NCBI RefSeq assembly: GCF_030463565.1
Contig: NC_134660.1
Span: 5,593,501 to 5,657,500, forward strand
Direction: 5' to 3'
Source: Pelecanus crispus
Lineage: Eukaryota > Chordata > Aves > Pelecaniformes > Pelecanidae
Length of the DNA: 64,000 bases
Each line of letters begins with the position of its first letter. The stretch's first letter is position 1. Below the pieces are notes generated by a model that was given only the letters and a program-made list of their open reading frames with translations, made no database searches and was not told the DNA's origin. Shown here in pieces: positions 1 through 13,200 of the stretch. The position numbers and the translations under genes are program-made.

Positions 1-3000
1 AAATGTACAGAAATAAATGCTCAAACCTCTCCCCACCCAGTCTCCCCAGGTTGCAGACTAGATCCCTTCTGCCTTTGAAGGCGGAGCTGGTCCATGCCTG
101 GTTCACCACGGGTGTGTGAAGGCCTGTTTCATAGGTTTTTCTCCCTTTAGCCCCCACCAATTAACAAATATTTGCCAGAGTTAATGATGATTATCTCTAG
201 AGTGAAGTCTGATGAGCCCTGGTACTCTCCACAGGATTTTTCAAGCTGTTCTCTCATGAGTCAAGACCACAGTCTCCACCCAGCCCCAGCTCACATGCTG
301 TCCCCTGCTCTTCCCAGGAGCAGGACCAGCTTTTCCTCCTCTCCTTCTGCTCTGCCTGACCCACCCAACCCCAAAACATCCATACCCAGCCAGTCACAAA
401 ACATCCATACCCCACTAGTGGCTTAGAGACAGCACAGGCAGCACCATCAGCAGGAAACCCAGGGGCAGATGCATCACCCCCAGTGTGCTGCTTGGTACCC
501 TGAGGGGAATTAGGCACCTCTCCACCCCTGTAGTGATAAATTCACCACAATGGGCAGGTTTGATCTTCTGGAAAGCTCGTTCAATAAGTTATTGGGAAAT
601 CCAAAGCAATAGCAAAGTCTTGGCTGTTATTGCTTGTTGTGTTCCCTCTTGAAGAGCCAGCTAATGGCCACCTCTAGGATCCGGCCACCATAAGACACTG
701 TCCTCATTCATGGACAGGTTTTAGCCATGGGTTGCACCTCAGCACAGAGACAAGAGGAAAAGGAAGAGAAAACCAAGCCCAGGCTCTTAACCTGCTGCAA
801 CAGGGAGCAGGTAAACCCAGGTTTCCCCAGGGAAACCTTTGAAGGGCAGCAATGGTCCTGGAGATGTGCAATTCAAGGACAAACCCTGCTCCCATAGTAA
901 TTTAGTACTGGCTTAACAGGAGTAGCTTTCTGTTCTAGTAAATCCAAAGTTTAATTGTCTTCTCTTGTCTTCCAAAACAAATTGTAACTTTTCTGTTAAG
1001 ACCTACCTACCAGCCCTCTGTGCTAAAGGTCAGTTCATTTTTTATTGTTTTCTCATCCCAGTGAGTATCTTCACATCCTCATGTGAGGCACAAATTCCTC
1101 AGAAGAGCTGACCCAGGTCACAGATTAGTTTCATTATTATGCATTTTATCAAATAGGGTTTATTTTGGATGGAAACTCAAACAGTCACTGGGGAGTTTTC
1201 ATGCAATTAACTGGTTTTGCTGAGAAATTAATCAGTTTTGCTGCATAAACTGACTCCTGAGGTTAAACTTCTCCAGCTGGATCTATACAAATCTGCCAGC
1301 ACTTATGAGAGCCTTTGGGAGGCCTTCAGGGGATTAGCAATTCATTTTCATTCATAGAACGCCTTTCAAGCCCAAAACCACTTTGCAAACTCCTTTCCTT
1401 AGTTGGTGGCCCAGAGCAATCAAACTGCTGTTTGATTGAGCCACTCTGAAGGCACTCTACATCCAGGGGATGCTCCTCCAGTTGTAGACGCATCTCCGAT
1501 GGTGCCTTCAGCGGTTCTCTGTGTGGATGCTGTTTCCCCAATGGGAATATCTGAACTGTGATGTGCTGACTGCAGCTGTGGCCAGATGTGATGTTCTGGC
1601 TGATGCTACTCAAGACACAGAGATTATGGTCTTCACCTGCCCCCTGATCAGGTGGTAGATCCAAAAGCTGTTAGATAGAGCAATAAAATTTCCTTCTTAT
1701 ATCCCTAGGGACAGAAATGTCCATCCCTGAAGGACATGCGTGAAACCATCAGAAGACAGAGCTGTGAGCCCATCTCTGTGATCCCATCTCTGCAAAGCCA
1801 TGCCGTGACTGATCCACAATATCTCAGTGTGTGAAAAAGTGATGTCCAGCTTTATGTCTCATTTTTTTGGATTAACTTCATCCAGATTTCCAGCAAAGTT
1901 GCAGTAATCATGATGAATGCCAGGGAAATTCAGTAAAGCAACACTTCATAAATCAAGACAATTTAAAAACCATTAGCATTCAAAGCATATATAACCCTGA
2001 TTTTACACCACGCTACATTTTTTTGGTTGTTTGTTTGCATGCACCCTGAAGACAACAGCTATGCACCAAAGACATTAATTTTCGTTATAAAGCTCCAGGC
2101 AGTGAATCAATTTTACCTAGGTTACATTCAGCTACAAAAAAGAAGCAGCAGAGTGAAATCTACCTGCTGCATGGGCATGTGGCACAGATCTACCCAGCTC
2201 CCTGCCATCACATTGCAAAGCCCCTCACCATAAATGCTTTTCTCCCCTCAAAGGTGCAGGTATCTCACGACCTGCTTTATACCCATTTATTCTGCAAGCA
2301 GCTGCTCTCAGCTGCTTAGAGGCTTAAACGAGGCTTGCAACGAGTTTTTCCCTCTTTGGTATAGCACTGGTTGCTGGCATAAATCAAGCCATGCAAGGTG
2401 AGATTGCTTCTTCCAGGAGAGCACAAGAGGTGTTGGTGGCTTTGGCGGGAGCACGCTGAGCTGAGAAGAGCTTGTGCCTTTTGCATCTGTTTGACCTGTC
2501 CCTTAACCCAGAGTTCAACCCTAATAACACCCAAAGGTAAATCAGAAATAAACCAATTCATGTATCCTAAGATATAAAAGGCAAGAGCAGAGGTGAGCTG
2601 AAGTTGTTTAGGCATGACCATGTTTGAGGATGGACAAATTCATTGTAATGATGGACAAAACCAAGGTACTCTGGAGAAGAAAGGGATGGAAAAACTTGTG
2701 TGAGGTTGCACCAAAAGCTTGTGATTTTGCCCCATTTCCAGGGCACCCATTACTTCCTTGGTGATAATGGGAGGAGAGCAGTGACCTGGTTTGGAAAATC
2801 CCATGGCAGTAATTTTATTTAATTGTGCCACTAAGGAGAGGAAACCCCACCAAACGTCTGGCCTGGTGCTGGAGCTGAACCCATCCCTCCCACGGGGCTG
2901 TTGGTTCACAGCTTTGACACCAGCCTCAGGAAACAAAACTGTTTCTTGCAACCCCAGTTCCCAGGATCACATCATTTCATGGGAACATCAGCACTCATTT

Positions 3001-5557
3001 TTAATTTAAGCATGTTCCCAGCTTTCCTGGAGTCAGAGAAAAAAAAAAAAAAAACAAACACACAAACTTGAAACAGCACTCAAAGGCTTAGATCCAGTGA
3101 AGGAATAAAAGAGACCTGACATCCCCTTTTGAAAATCTCGTGCTTTTCAAGCAAGTGTCCTGATCCAGGGGACTGAGCTCCCGATCTCTGCATGGCCGTG
3201 GACTCAGGGACTGTGGGAGTAGAGCAACCCCAAAAGAGCCAGGCTGGAGCTGGTCCTGCAGCCCATAGTGGATGGGGGCTATGCTCGTTACCAAGCACAA
3301 ATGCTATTTCCCTTTCTTGGCATGGAAGGAAAAAAACAAACCAATGACTGCATTTCCATTCCTGGGAATTAAACCTTTCTTCAAAGGCACCCAGCTCATA
3401 GCCTCAGTAATACAGAGTAAACACACAAATCCCAGGAAAAGCCTCCCCATGCAACATGCAAAGCTTTCATTCCCTCTCAAACCCATCTGTCTTTTTAAGG
3501 AAAGCGCTGCTAAAGCACACGCATTTATTGAACCCAGGGAACCACCATTCCAGGTGATCAAATGCGTCACCTGGCCGGGAACAAAGCAAATCACTCTGAA
3601 CAAGGCAAGTGCAGATGGCAACTTTCGAATGAAGCTGATGTGCCTATGATAAACCAGCGAGGGCACATCAAGGAGCGTTCAACAAGCCCCAAGGATGGTT
3701 CCCAAGCTTGCGGCATCTTGGGGTAGTTGCTGAACTAAGGAAGGGATGTTGCTGTCACCATGCTCTCAGTGAACCTGGTGGCAACGTTCTTCCCAAAGCA
3801 TGGTCCAACTGCAGGGAAACAGCTTTTTCCATTTTCATCTGATCTGGGCCATGCAAAGCAATGATATCTTTTGCAAGACTTTTGCTGGCATGGAAATTTT
3901 GCAAAAGCATGGTGGTACAGAAGGATGCTGCTCTTGCCGCCATGGTACAGGTTTGGTGGCTTGTCCCCATCTGCTGCTCTGTTGGCAGTCCCACCTGGGT
4001 GTACAACACCAAAGCAAGGGCAGGGGTGCTTTGATGTAGGTAAGAAGAGGTGAGGGAGGTAGGCAGGAGATGGGAGAGTCCAAATTATATACCATCTAAT
4101 TGAGAAGGACGCCCTTTGATATCATCCCAACTTGCCTATGCAACCACGCCGTCGTGAGCCCTCCCAGTGTCCTGTTTTCTGCTTCTCTCCAACACAAGTG
4201 ACCTGAGATGAACTTGAAGCAGTGGAAAATCAACATATAAAGTTGATAATTTATTCTGTCAACATTCAACCTGATTACTGGGGAGAAAGGAAAAAAAACC
4301 CACAGAGCTGGTATTACGGTTTTAATAAGGGCGAGCGCTTATTGCAATATCTCTTATTCTCTCGGTAACAGTCGTGCTGGTGGAGCTCTTACAGAGTTAC
4401 ACAGATATTGGAATTACAGCATTATCTCCCCTAGCAGCGTTAGCAGTCCCAGTGGCTGTATTAAGTAAAAATCTCTCCTGCTGATGGTGGGGCTTGACCA
4501 CGTGCTGATCTCCAACTGCAGCGAGCTACCCATGCATGAGCTGAGGAGAAAAACAAGTCTGCGTCCAACAAGGCACTGCATCTTTATTAATGTCCACCCA
4601 GATCTTCCGCTGCTTGCAACCGATGGTGCTTGAGGAAGAGAAACTCCAACAGAGCTGCAGCAGGTCCTGGAGCTGCCAAGCACTGCAGCCATCAATCCAC
4701 CAAGCTGCAACACAGCCCTTGCAGTTTTGGCCAGTTCATGGCCCTCTTAGGGACAGGACCCATGTTCAGGCTCTGCAGTTTTAGGGCAAATTAGGGTGGC
4801 AGATGATGGAGCTGCTGGGACGGCTCTGCCTTCCTCCAGCTCTGCCCCACTCCAGCATCACCGTGCCCAGCATCCCCTCCTCCTTGTAACCAGACCCACA
4901 CCCACTGGTACACCACGTCTGGGGGCTTGTGACCCACCCGTGGGTCAAAGGAGAAGCCACCACCGCACGGGACAGCCCAGCTCACCGAGGCCTCTCAGCA
5001 CCAGGACAAACAGGCAGCTGCCAGTGGGTTGCAGGGCACCCATCCCCTTTCACCAGCGTGGTCCTGCAGTGATCCCCCTCTTTCCACGACAATAGTTTCT
5101 GCCAGTTTCGATGACGTTTTCTAGCAATTCGCACTTGGCCAATTTGAATGCTTTACTAAAAACCAAGATATATGAATGTCTACTGCCTTTGCTTCATCCC
5201 CTAATTTAGCAATTCTATCAAAAATGTAATTAAGTTTGTCTAGCATGATTTGTTCTCAATAAACCTGAGCTGCTCACAGTTCCGCTATCCTCTTGGTATT
5301 TATAGCTATTAATATTTGCCCAGCAAATTTGCTGGGATTTGAAATGAGATTCATATAAACTTGTACATATTAGCCAATTAGTAAACAATACTAATACACA
5401 AGTAGAAAAAAATGAGCAGTGCCCAATGCTCAGACTTTGCTGGCTAGTTAATTCTGCCACCGGTCCCCTCTGCGGGAGCGTGCATCAGCTCCCCAGCGCA
5501 GCCGTGCAGATGCCGGTAGGCTCCAACCTGGTCCTCAGGCCAAGAAGGGATGAAGAG
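1..5557. other. Non-coding stretch, left flank
   Basis: No frame here shows protein-like composition or a consistent splice pattern. The stretch is mixed unique sequence, with an A-run near 3039-3057 and AT-rich, low-CpG blocks at about 4190-4440 and 5095-5400. The first of these looks like a conserved non-coding element in texture; the second may be an old repeat. Confidence 0.6.
5095..5300 (-). repeat. Possible very old LINE reverse-transcriptase fragment
   Basis: On the minus strand the segment around DEAKAVDIHI, followed by TATCTTGGTTTTTAGTAAAG, resembles the diverged coding sequence of the conserved CR1-type motif AVDVVYLDFSKAFDT. The frame is interrupted and only about 100 bp show the resemblance. 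The flanks could belong to the same ancient repeat. This is a weak reading by eye. Confidence 0.27.
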
Positions 5558-6105
5558 TCATAGAATCACGGAATGCTTTGGGTGGGCAGGGCCCTTCAGA
5601 GCCCACCCAGCCCAGCCCCTGCAGTGCCAGGGACAGCTTTAACCAGCCCAGGGTGCTCACAGCCCCGTCCAGCCTGGCCTGGGATGTTCCCAGGGATGGG
5701 GCCTCCACCGCCTCTCTGGGCAACCTGTGCCAGCGCTTCACCACCCTCACTGTAAAACATTTCTTCCTTATATCCAGTCTAAATCTATTCTTCTTTAGTT
5801 TAAATCCATTATTCCTTGTCCTGTCACAACAGGCCTTGCTAAAGCTTGCCCCCCCCCTTCCTGCAGCCCCTCTCAGCACTGCCAGGCCGCACTCAGGCCT
5901 CCCCGCAGCCCCCTCCTCTCCAGGCTGAGCACCCCCAGCCCCCCAGCCTGGCCCCGCAGCAGAGGGGCTCCGGCCCTCGGGGCATTTCTGTGGCCTCCCC
6001 TGGCCCCGCTCCAGCAGCTCCGTGTCCTTGTGCCGAGGGCCCAGAGCTGGGCGCGGGGCTGCAGGCGAGGCCTCTCCGGCGCGGAGCAGAGCAGCACAAT
6101 CACAG
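5558..6105 (-). mobile_element. CR1 LINE 3' end, about 550 bp
   Basis: The plus strand shows the reversed CR1 3' terminus (CATAGAATCACGGAATGC) at the left. On the minus strand the end of the ORF2-like frame reads ACCDRTRNNGFKLKK and then [20 protein letters not shown], the usual CR1 tail. It is 5'-truncated, as most CR1 copies are. It is very similar to the copy at 35.77-36.40 kb in the opposite orientation, so both belong to the same subfamily. Confidence 0.9.
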
Positions 6106-9100
6106 TCAGTCAGAGGACATCAGAGCTGCTTTCGTGCCTTGGACCAAAGCCCCCATGTCCCCTTGGTCCGTGGCAGCAGATGTTACCTGGGGAAGAGGAG
6201 AAGAGGGAGGATGTCCCCAGCAATCTTCCCCGCTCCCGACTCCCTCTGTCACCCTGTGGCTGTCAGTGCTCCGGGGACTGCCGGAGCCACCGACTGCCTC
6301 CACACCATCACTTCTGGTAGCCTCGTCCTCCCCACCTCCTGCCCTGAGACAGCACCTCTTGTTGAGACCATAAACATTGCCTGCCCTGCTTTTCTCACCC
6401 TTTATTGCTTGTGTTTTCCCTGTGAAGATAATTAAGCACCACAATGAAATTATTTCAGGTCCTCTTTTTTTTTTTTGAGACACCGAACAGCCTTTGCCCC
6501 AAGCACTTTTAGGAAGTGCACCATAGAAGCTGGTTTCCTATGGATTTGCGTCTGTTTTCTGTCCCGTATCCCACATGGGGATGCGATTCCATACCCTGGG
6601 CTCCTGGGTCTTCTCCTGTACCATTGCATGCCCATAACACAGGGTCCCTCTCTCTGCTGCCATGAGAAAAATGTCTCCTTGAGCATCTTCGGAGCTGCAG
6701 CAGCCAGCAGAAGGTCACTGGCTCCTTCAGAGATGTATTTCTGGAGAAACCAAACACACTGATGGCTAAAAGGCTCTTGTCTATACAAATCATTAGCTCA
6801 ATAATACATTAAAATACATGTCAGTCTTAGGTCACTGTGTATTGTGAGGGGAGATGAAACAAGCCGTTTGCCCCCATCACCTCTGCATTACTCTTATCAC
6901 ACCCTTTAAATACCTCCAGAGAAGAGTTTAAAAGAAAGGCAGAGATGGCTGGAAAATTTAAGTCAAATGGGGTTTTTTTGATGGAAAGGTGACATTGCAG
7001 CAGGATGAAAACACACACAGAAAACAAAGCAAAAAAAAAAAAAAATATCCAACAACAAATTACAAGAGACAGCCTTGGTTTCTCAGAAGTTCTTTTATTT
7101 TCTTTTCCTGTTAAAAGTCCACATTTTCTGCAGACGCCCTCCACATCCAGCCTGGTGCTTGTTAGAGACTTCAGATGTGCCCAGCCTGGGATGGAGAAGG
7201 AGATGCTGAGACCAAGCCTAGAGGCAGCGGGTGACTCCGGCTGCAGCTGAGTAAGGGACAAAACCCAGAGCCAAGCTTCAAGGACAAGATGCAGGAGCAG
7301 GATTACTTCTCTGCACCGAAAAACCGAGAGCATCCATCTCTCTGAGCTTCTCCGTGAACAGAGCAAAATTCACATGTTTCGATGATCTGCCCCAAAGCCC
7401 CCACAGAGCCAGTCCGTAGCCCCCTTCCCCATCACCTGGAGCCGGTGACAGAGGACTCTCTGCTCCCTGCTCTCCTCCTGGCAGCCACTCTGTGCCATTC
7501 CCCACTCTGATGCATTTAAAGGTGCATTTATAGCACAAAGTAGATGTTTACAATTTATAATGGTGTTCCAATTATGGGCTGGGAAAGCGCCTGGAATTGA
7601 GCCTGTCTCCGTTATTTATGGGCAGTGTAATCCTAACCCAATAGATACCTCTCACAAAGAAAGCTAACATTTTTCACTAGAGCACTGAAAGCAATACTTC
7701 ATGCTAATAGAGTCTGTTATCAGAGGGAAATAAGCCTGCACAGCCAGCTTGCCAGCTCCCCAGAGAAGAGCATCTTAAAGCACAGGGATCCAGAGGTCTT
7801 GATCAAAAAGCAACAAGCTGCTAAAAATGGAGACCTGTTTTTGGGATACACCCAAAAAGCAAAGATGATGGGACTGGGAGGAGGAGCAGGGATGTCCACC
7901 TCCCACCAGGTGCAGGGATGGAGATGGCGGAAAATGGGGCAAGATCGCCATCCTTCCCATGCTAACAGTATCATGCCTCTTCCCTTGTGCCCCATGAGGC
8001 TCAGTTGGGAGTATCTGCATTTGGAGATTGTTTCATGCCTCCATGACACCCCAGTTTTATCCAGAGCTTGCTACCTTTTTCTCCAAGAGGAACTAGCCCT
8101 CATGCAGCAGGGACAAGGGATGTTCAGACCAGTCGAACTACAACACGGTGCCAGGTGGTTCCTGGGACACTTAGGACATCTGAAATGTGAGACACTGCCT
8201 GGTTGCCTGTTCCTGGTAGAAGGCCAGTGCCTCTCATGTATAAGGGAGGACTTGCCCACTGGCTGGTGACACCAGTCCCAAAACACTCCTTGCAGACTGG
8301 CAGGAGAAGAGCTCCAAAGCCAGCAGGTCTCAGCCACGTTTTGGGGGTAGCAAACCTTGTCTTGGTCTGTGTCTGCACAGAACGGTCCATGACAGATTTG
8401 TCTAAGCATCCTTGTCCAGGGTGCACAGGCTGACAGGCCTCCAGCACAGGGAATAATATATATATAAAATATAGTTTCAGCTCATTAAGGTCCACTAGGA
8501 GCTAGATGCTTGAATAAACCCCCTCCACTCTTCTCCAACATCTCCCCCCACTCTTCCCCCAAGGGTACATGCTGGGCTGTGAGAAGATCAGCGCTAGTGG
8601 GACAGTCATCTTCATCTCAATCTTGATGACCTTGATTTTGCATGACAAGCTGCATACTTAATTGATTAAAGAAAAAAACCCTCCATTCCTTCTAAAAGGA
8701 CATTATTTTAATTTTGACAGGTAATTACAAGAGAAGAAATTATAAATCTTCCTGAACACTGTTTGTCTTTAGCGGAGGCATTAATTATGGATGTTTTAAA
8801 GCTGAGGCTGGATGTAGCTGAAGACGTGTCAGTGGATGAAGAAACGCTCGAGACCACCTTGAGAATGAATTCCTGATGGGTAGCCCCATCGCTGCATTTC
8901 TTCCTACACCGCAGGAAGGATCATGCTCTTCTGAAGGTCCATAGCAGGAGCGAGGGATTGAAACAGCTAAATAAAATTCAGCAGAGAAAACTCATAACAG
9001 CATGACACACTTGGCCTCTGGAAACTCATTGCCATCATATATCATCTGGCAGCGTTTAAAAAAGGATCACTGTTCTATGCATGTAATAAGAAAATCCAGT

Positions 9101-9673
9101 GTTATATCAAATTAAAAAAAGAGAACCAAGATATTCTGTGAACAGTGGAAATAAGAGACCCTGACTTCTCACGCATTAGTGTGCTCAGTCCCCTAAATGT
9201 GCATCCCACGGTAATATCAGCTCCTCCCCATGTCCTCCAGAGGAAGAGGAGACCACCACCTTGCTGGCTGGCCAACCAGCTACTTCCAAACTCACCATCT
9301 AAGGGCCAAGTGCTGCCCACCGTCCTCTTGGACAAGGCATTAATTTGGGTCCCTCTTCTCTATTCAACCAATGATCTCCACAAAAGCTGTAGGACCTCCA
9401 TCAGCCCCCAGACCATGCTGTGGACAGAGACGAGACTGCTGTCCTCATGCCCCCATGTCCCAAGAGTTGCCAAAATACTGGCATGTTGGCAAAGATGGTG
9501 CTTTTCTAAGCTGCCATGGCCAAGTTATTATTTGCTTATCACATCATCAGCTCTAAAAGGTTATTCATTTTGGTAGGTGATAAACCCAAGACATCAAAGC
9601 ACCAGAATCAGCCAGAAAGGTGCTTTCACTCAGACCTCACATGGAAATAGCAGCTTCAGTGAGCCCAGGTTAG
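6106..9673. other. Non-coding stretch between a CR1 copy and the solo LTR
   Basis: No gene is seen. AT-rich blocks at about 7490-7730 and 8680-8800 (with runs such as GGTAATTACAAGAGAAG and CATTAATTATGGATG) have the look of vertebrate enhancer-type conserved elements. A short TA repeat lies near 8455-8470. Confidence 0.55.
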
Positions 9674-9678
9674 CCTTG

Positions 9679-10239
9679 TGTCCTGGTTTCGGCTGGGATA
9701 GAGTTAATTTTCTTCCTAGTAGCAGACATAGTGCTGTGTTTTGGATTTAGTTTGAGAATAGTGCTGATAACACACTGATGGTTTAGTTGTTGTTAAGAAC
9801 TTCTTACGCCAGTCAAGGACTTTTCAGCTTCCCATGCTCTGCCGGGTGCACAAGAAGCCGGGAGGGAGCACAGCCAGGCCAGCTGACCCAGCCTGGCCAA
9901 AGGGCCATTCCATACCATACGGCGTCGTGGGCAGTATAGAAACTGGGGGGGGGGGGGGGTTGTCCAGGGGGCTGCAATCGCTGCTCGGGGACGGGCTGGG
10001 TGTTAGTCAGCGGGTGGTAGGTAGCAATTGCATTGTGCATCACTTGCTTTGTATATCATTTTATTATTATTATTATTTATTATTATTTTCCCTTCCTTTT
10101 CTGTCCTATTAAACTGTCTTTATCTCAAACCACAAATTTTACTATTTTTTTCCAATTCTCTCCCCCATCCCACTGGGGAGGGGGAGAGTGAGCGAACGGC
10201 TGTGTGGTTTTTAGCTGCCTGCCAGGTTAAACCACAACA
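9679..10239 (+). mobile_element. Solo LTR of an avian endogenous retrovirus, ERVL-like
   Basis: A 561-bp element starts TGTCCTGG and ends CCACAACA. It is flanked by the 5-bp direct repeat CCTTG at 9674-9678 and 10240-10244, the duplication size typical of ERVL (class III) elements. The opening TGTCCTGGTTTCGGCTGGGA matches a common avian LTR family from memory. An ATTAAA poly(A) signal (10108-10113) follows a TTA/ATT-rich tract. No internal retroviral sequence adjoins either end, so this is a recombined solo LTR. Intact target repeats and well-kept ends suggest moderate age. Confidence 0.87.
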
Positions 10240-10244
10240 CCTTG

Positions 10245-13200
10245 CTTCTGGTCACGAGCCAAACCAGCCACTAACATGCAGGTAACATGGAGGGGTCCAA
10301 TTAAACAGTCATTAGCCCTTTCTGAGGCACAAAAGCCATTTACATCCCCCAGCCCAGAAGCTCCACACGCAGCCGCTGCGTTGCTGGTGGGCAGGACATG
10401 GTGTGGGGTGCTGGCTGCTGCAGCGGGGCTGGGAGAGGATGCAAAGGGTCTGGGCTGCACCAGAAACGCAGATGGCTCAGAAAGCATCCTCAGAAAGCAC
10501 AGCCCCTTCCTGGCAAAATATTATATCGGTAGAGATCAAATTCCCTCTTCTTGGTTTCTATTTCAGCTTTGCAGTTATCACACTGCAGAAAATGGGCTCC
10601 TCCCCTCCACATGTTGCTCCAAGGAGTATCCCTGTGTCAGGACTCCATGGGAGGAAAGTCCAAGCTTTGCTCCCTCTCCATGGGGAGAGCGCAACCTGCA
10701 TCCGAACCCAGCGAGGAGTTGCAGCAGGACAGAGCAGCAGCTGGTGGGATGCTGGGGACAGCCCCTCAGAGAAGGGGTCCAGCCGAGCAGTTGCCAAGGA
10801 GATGATGCTCTCTCATCCTGCTCTCGCTCCTGACCTTTCGGCTTGAAATGATTTCCTGCCTGGCTATACGAATAAGCAAAGGCATTTAGTACATCTGTAA
10901 GTGTCATTAGCAGGGTAATTTGCACACACTGTAGTTGTAACTATCATTAAGAGGGCGATTTGCAAAGACCAGCAATAAGTCAATTAGAGTTGATGTGATA
11001 TTCAAACCAGTGCCCGTCCACAGAGGGGAGCTGACAGGCGGGTCGGACCCCCCGATGGTGGCTACCTCCTGCTTTTTCCAATCTGCCCATAAAGTCCAGA
11101 TTCAACAGAAGGATTTAGGTTGTGTCCAGCTACCCACGCTGGCAACTGCTCCAGTAATCAGTCAGTGCTAGACTGAAGCATGCGGTGGGGCCCTGGGTGC
11201 ACCGCGGGAGCGTTGGCGTAGGGATAAAGGACCCAGCAGCATCCCGTTTCCATCAGCTTGCTGAGAGGGCCTTGCCTGGGGGGATCTGGGGGACCATGCA
11301 TAGGCAGGAGCCCAGGCCATGCTGCCAGAGCACATCTACACCAGCGTTTGCCCCAGCCACACTCTAGGGGAGGATTTATCTCATCCTGGAAAAAGCTGGG
11401 TTCAGCTGAGAGAGGAGCCAGCTTTTGCAGGCTGACAACAGGTTTGGGTGCAGATCCAGGCAAATCTGGGCTGACGGAAGGTGCAATGTGGCACTGCAAC
11501 ACGGTGCTCACACCGCTTTAAGACCCTTCCCTGAGCTGTGATCTCAGCCCCTCTGCAGTATCACACAGCTGCCTTCGTACCCCATTGCCATGGAGGGGTT
11601 TTTCCCCTGGTTACGAGTGCTGGAGTCTCATTTTTGCTGGAAAGCTGAGCTCCCCATCACCCCAGAGGGAAGGCTGCTGCCCTCCAGCCCTCCCGCGTCC
11701 TCCCTGCCCCTCTGCACGCTCTGCTCTGCGGCAGTGCAGGTTTCCACGCTTTTCTTTCCACGCTTTCCTTGCCAAAGGGCAGACACAGCATTAAGACATC
11801 ACAGGAGGCCCCGGAAGGCTGGGCTGGTGCCAGGCTCCCACATTAAACACAAACCTTGTCAATGAATAACCTACGAGGTAAGAAAGGCTCCATAGCTCAG
11901 CTGTCAGGCACATGGATCTCTTTTGCATTTGACTTTGTCCAAAGGAAGATCCAAAATTCACTGCAAACCACCGTGAAGGTTTTACACATGCCCAAGATGA
12001 GCCCATCCTGAGTACCTAAAGATGTCCCCCTGGGGACACGTCCTGCCCTCGCAGATAGTATCACACCGACAAACGCGCTGCCAAGGGAAGCATCCCTGGA
12101 CACTTGTACTAAGCCATAATCATGCTGGAGTCAGTTTATTGTTCTTTGAACAGCCTCAGACAGAAGCAAAGAATAAATCTAAATTATTAAACCCCTTAAT
12201 CACTTCTTGTCACCAAGCACAGAGAGAAGGGATGAGGTTGTAAGCACCATCAGTGGTGGACCCAGACAAGAAACCCTGCTATGGGGCTGAGCAAGGGTGA
12301 AAATGAGCAACCAGAGATGGTCACTTCTGCCCTGGACATTTGTCTGCCACCTGGTAGTCCTTGAGGCCTTCAGTGGCTTTTTGGTCCCCACCTCACTTGA
12401 GCTTTTCATCTTACTGCCTCAAGTATTGTGGGGACAATAGTGCTCCTCTCCTGCACAGAGACGTTACAAGGATGAGTGCGCTGAAGACTGTGAGATGGTG
12501 AGACACATTACTATGGTAACAGGAGTACCACGTACCTGAGAAAGACCTGGAGGAGAAGGCCTCCATAAAAAGAACAGAGAGGTGCAGAAGAATGAGAGAC
12601 TTATTGTAACCCTTGCCAGCTGGGAGCAGGCACCGTGCCATCACCCAGGCTGATGATTGAGGACTCTCAAGAAGCGATAAAGCAGATGAGATGGGAGCAG
12701 ATCAGCTCTGCTGGGAGCCTCCTCCCAGCTCAGGAGGGACAGACAGACACAGGACCATCTGCAGTACCCCAGTGTGACTTCACTGGGTGGGAAACCGGCA
12801 GGAAAGCCAGCAGGGTGGCCAACACTTAAAAAGATGATGTTCCCAAGCTCATCTAGTGCAGAGTGCATTAAGCTAGCCTGGGCATCACGTCCAGGGCAGA
12901 GAAGAAGGATAAGGCAACGGTGTGGTGAGGGAAGGATGGTTTGAGACCCATGGGTACCCTGAAGAGTCTGGGGAAGATAAGGCTTATTGGTCCCTGACAT
13001 AGAGACACTTGCAGACATATTCCATGGCTTGGAAGTCTCCTATTCCCCACCTCACTCCTCATTCTTCCTGCCACAGATTCACGGGCACATCCAATGTTCA
13101 AGCATCAAGACCAACCTTCTCGGCACCACAGTTCACTTCATCTGCCCCAGCTCCCCAATAACTCATGTGGGAATGAAACATCTCTCAAAGCATCCAGTCT

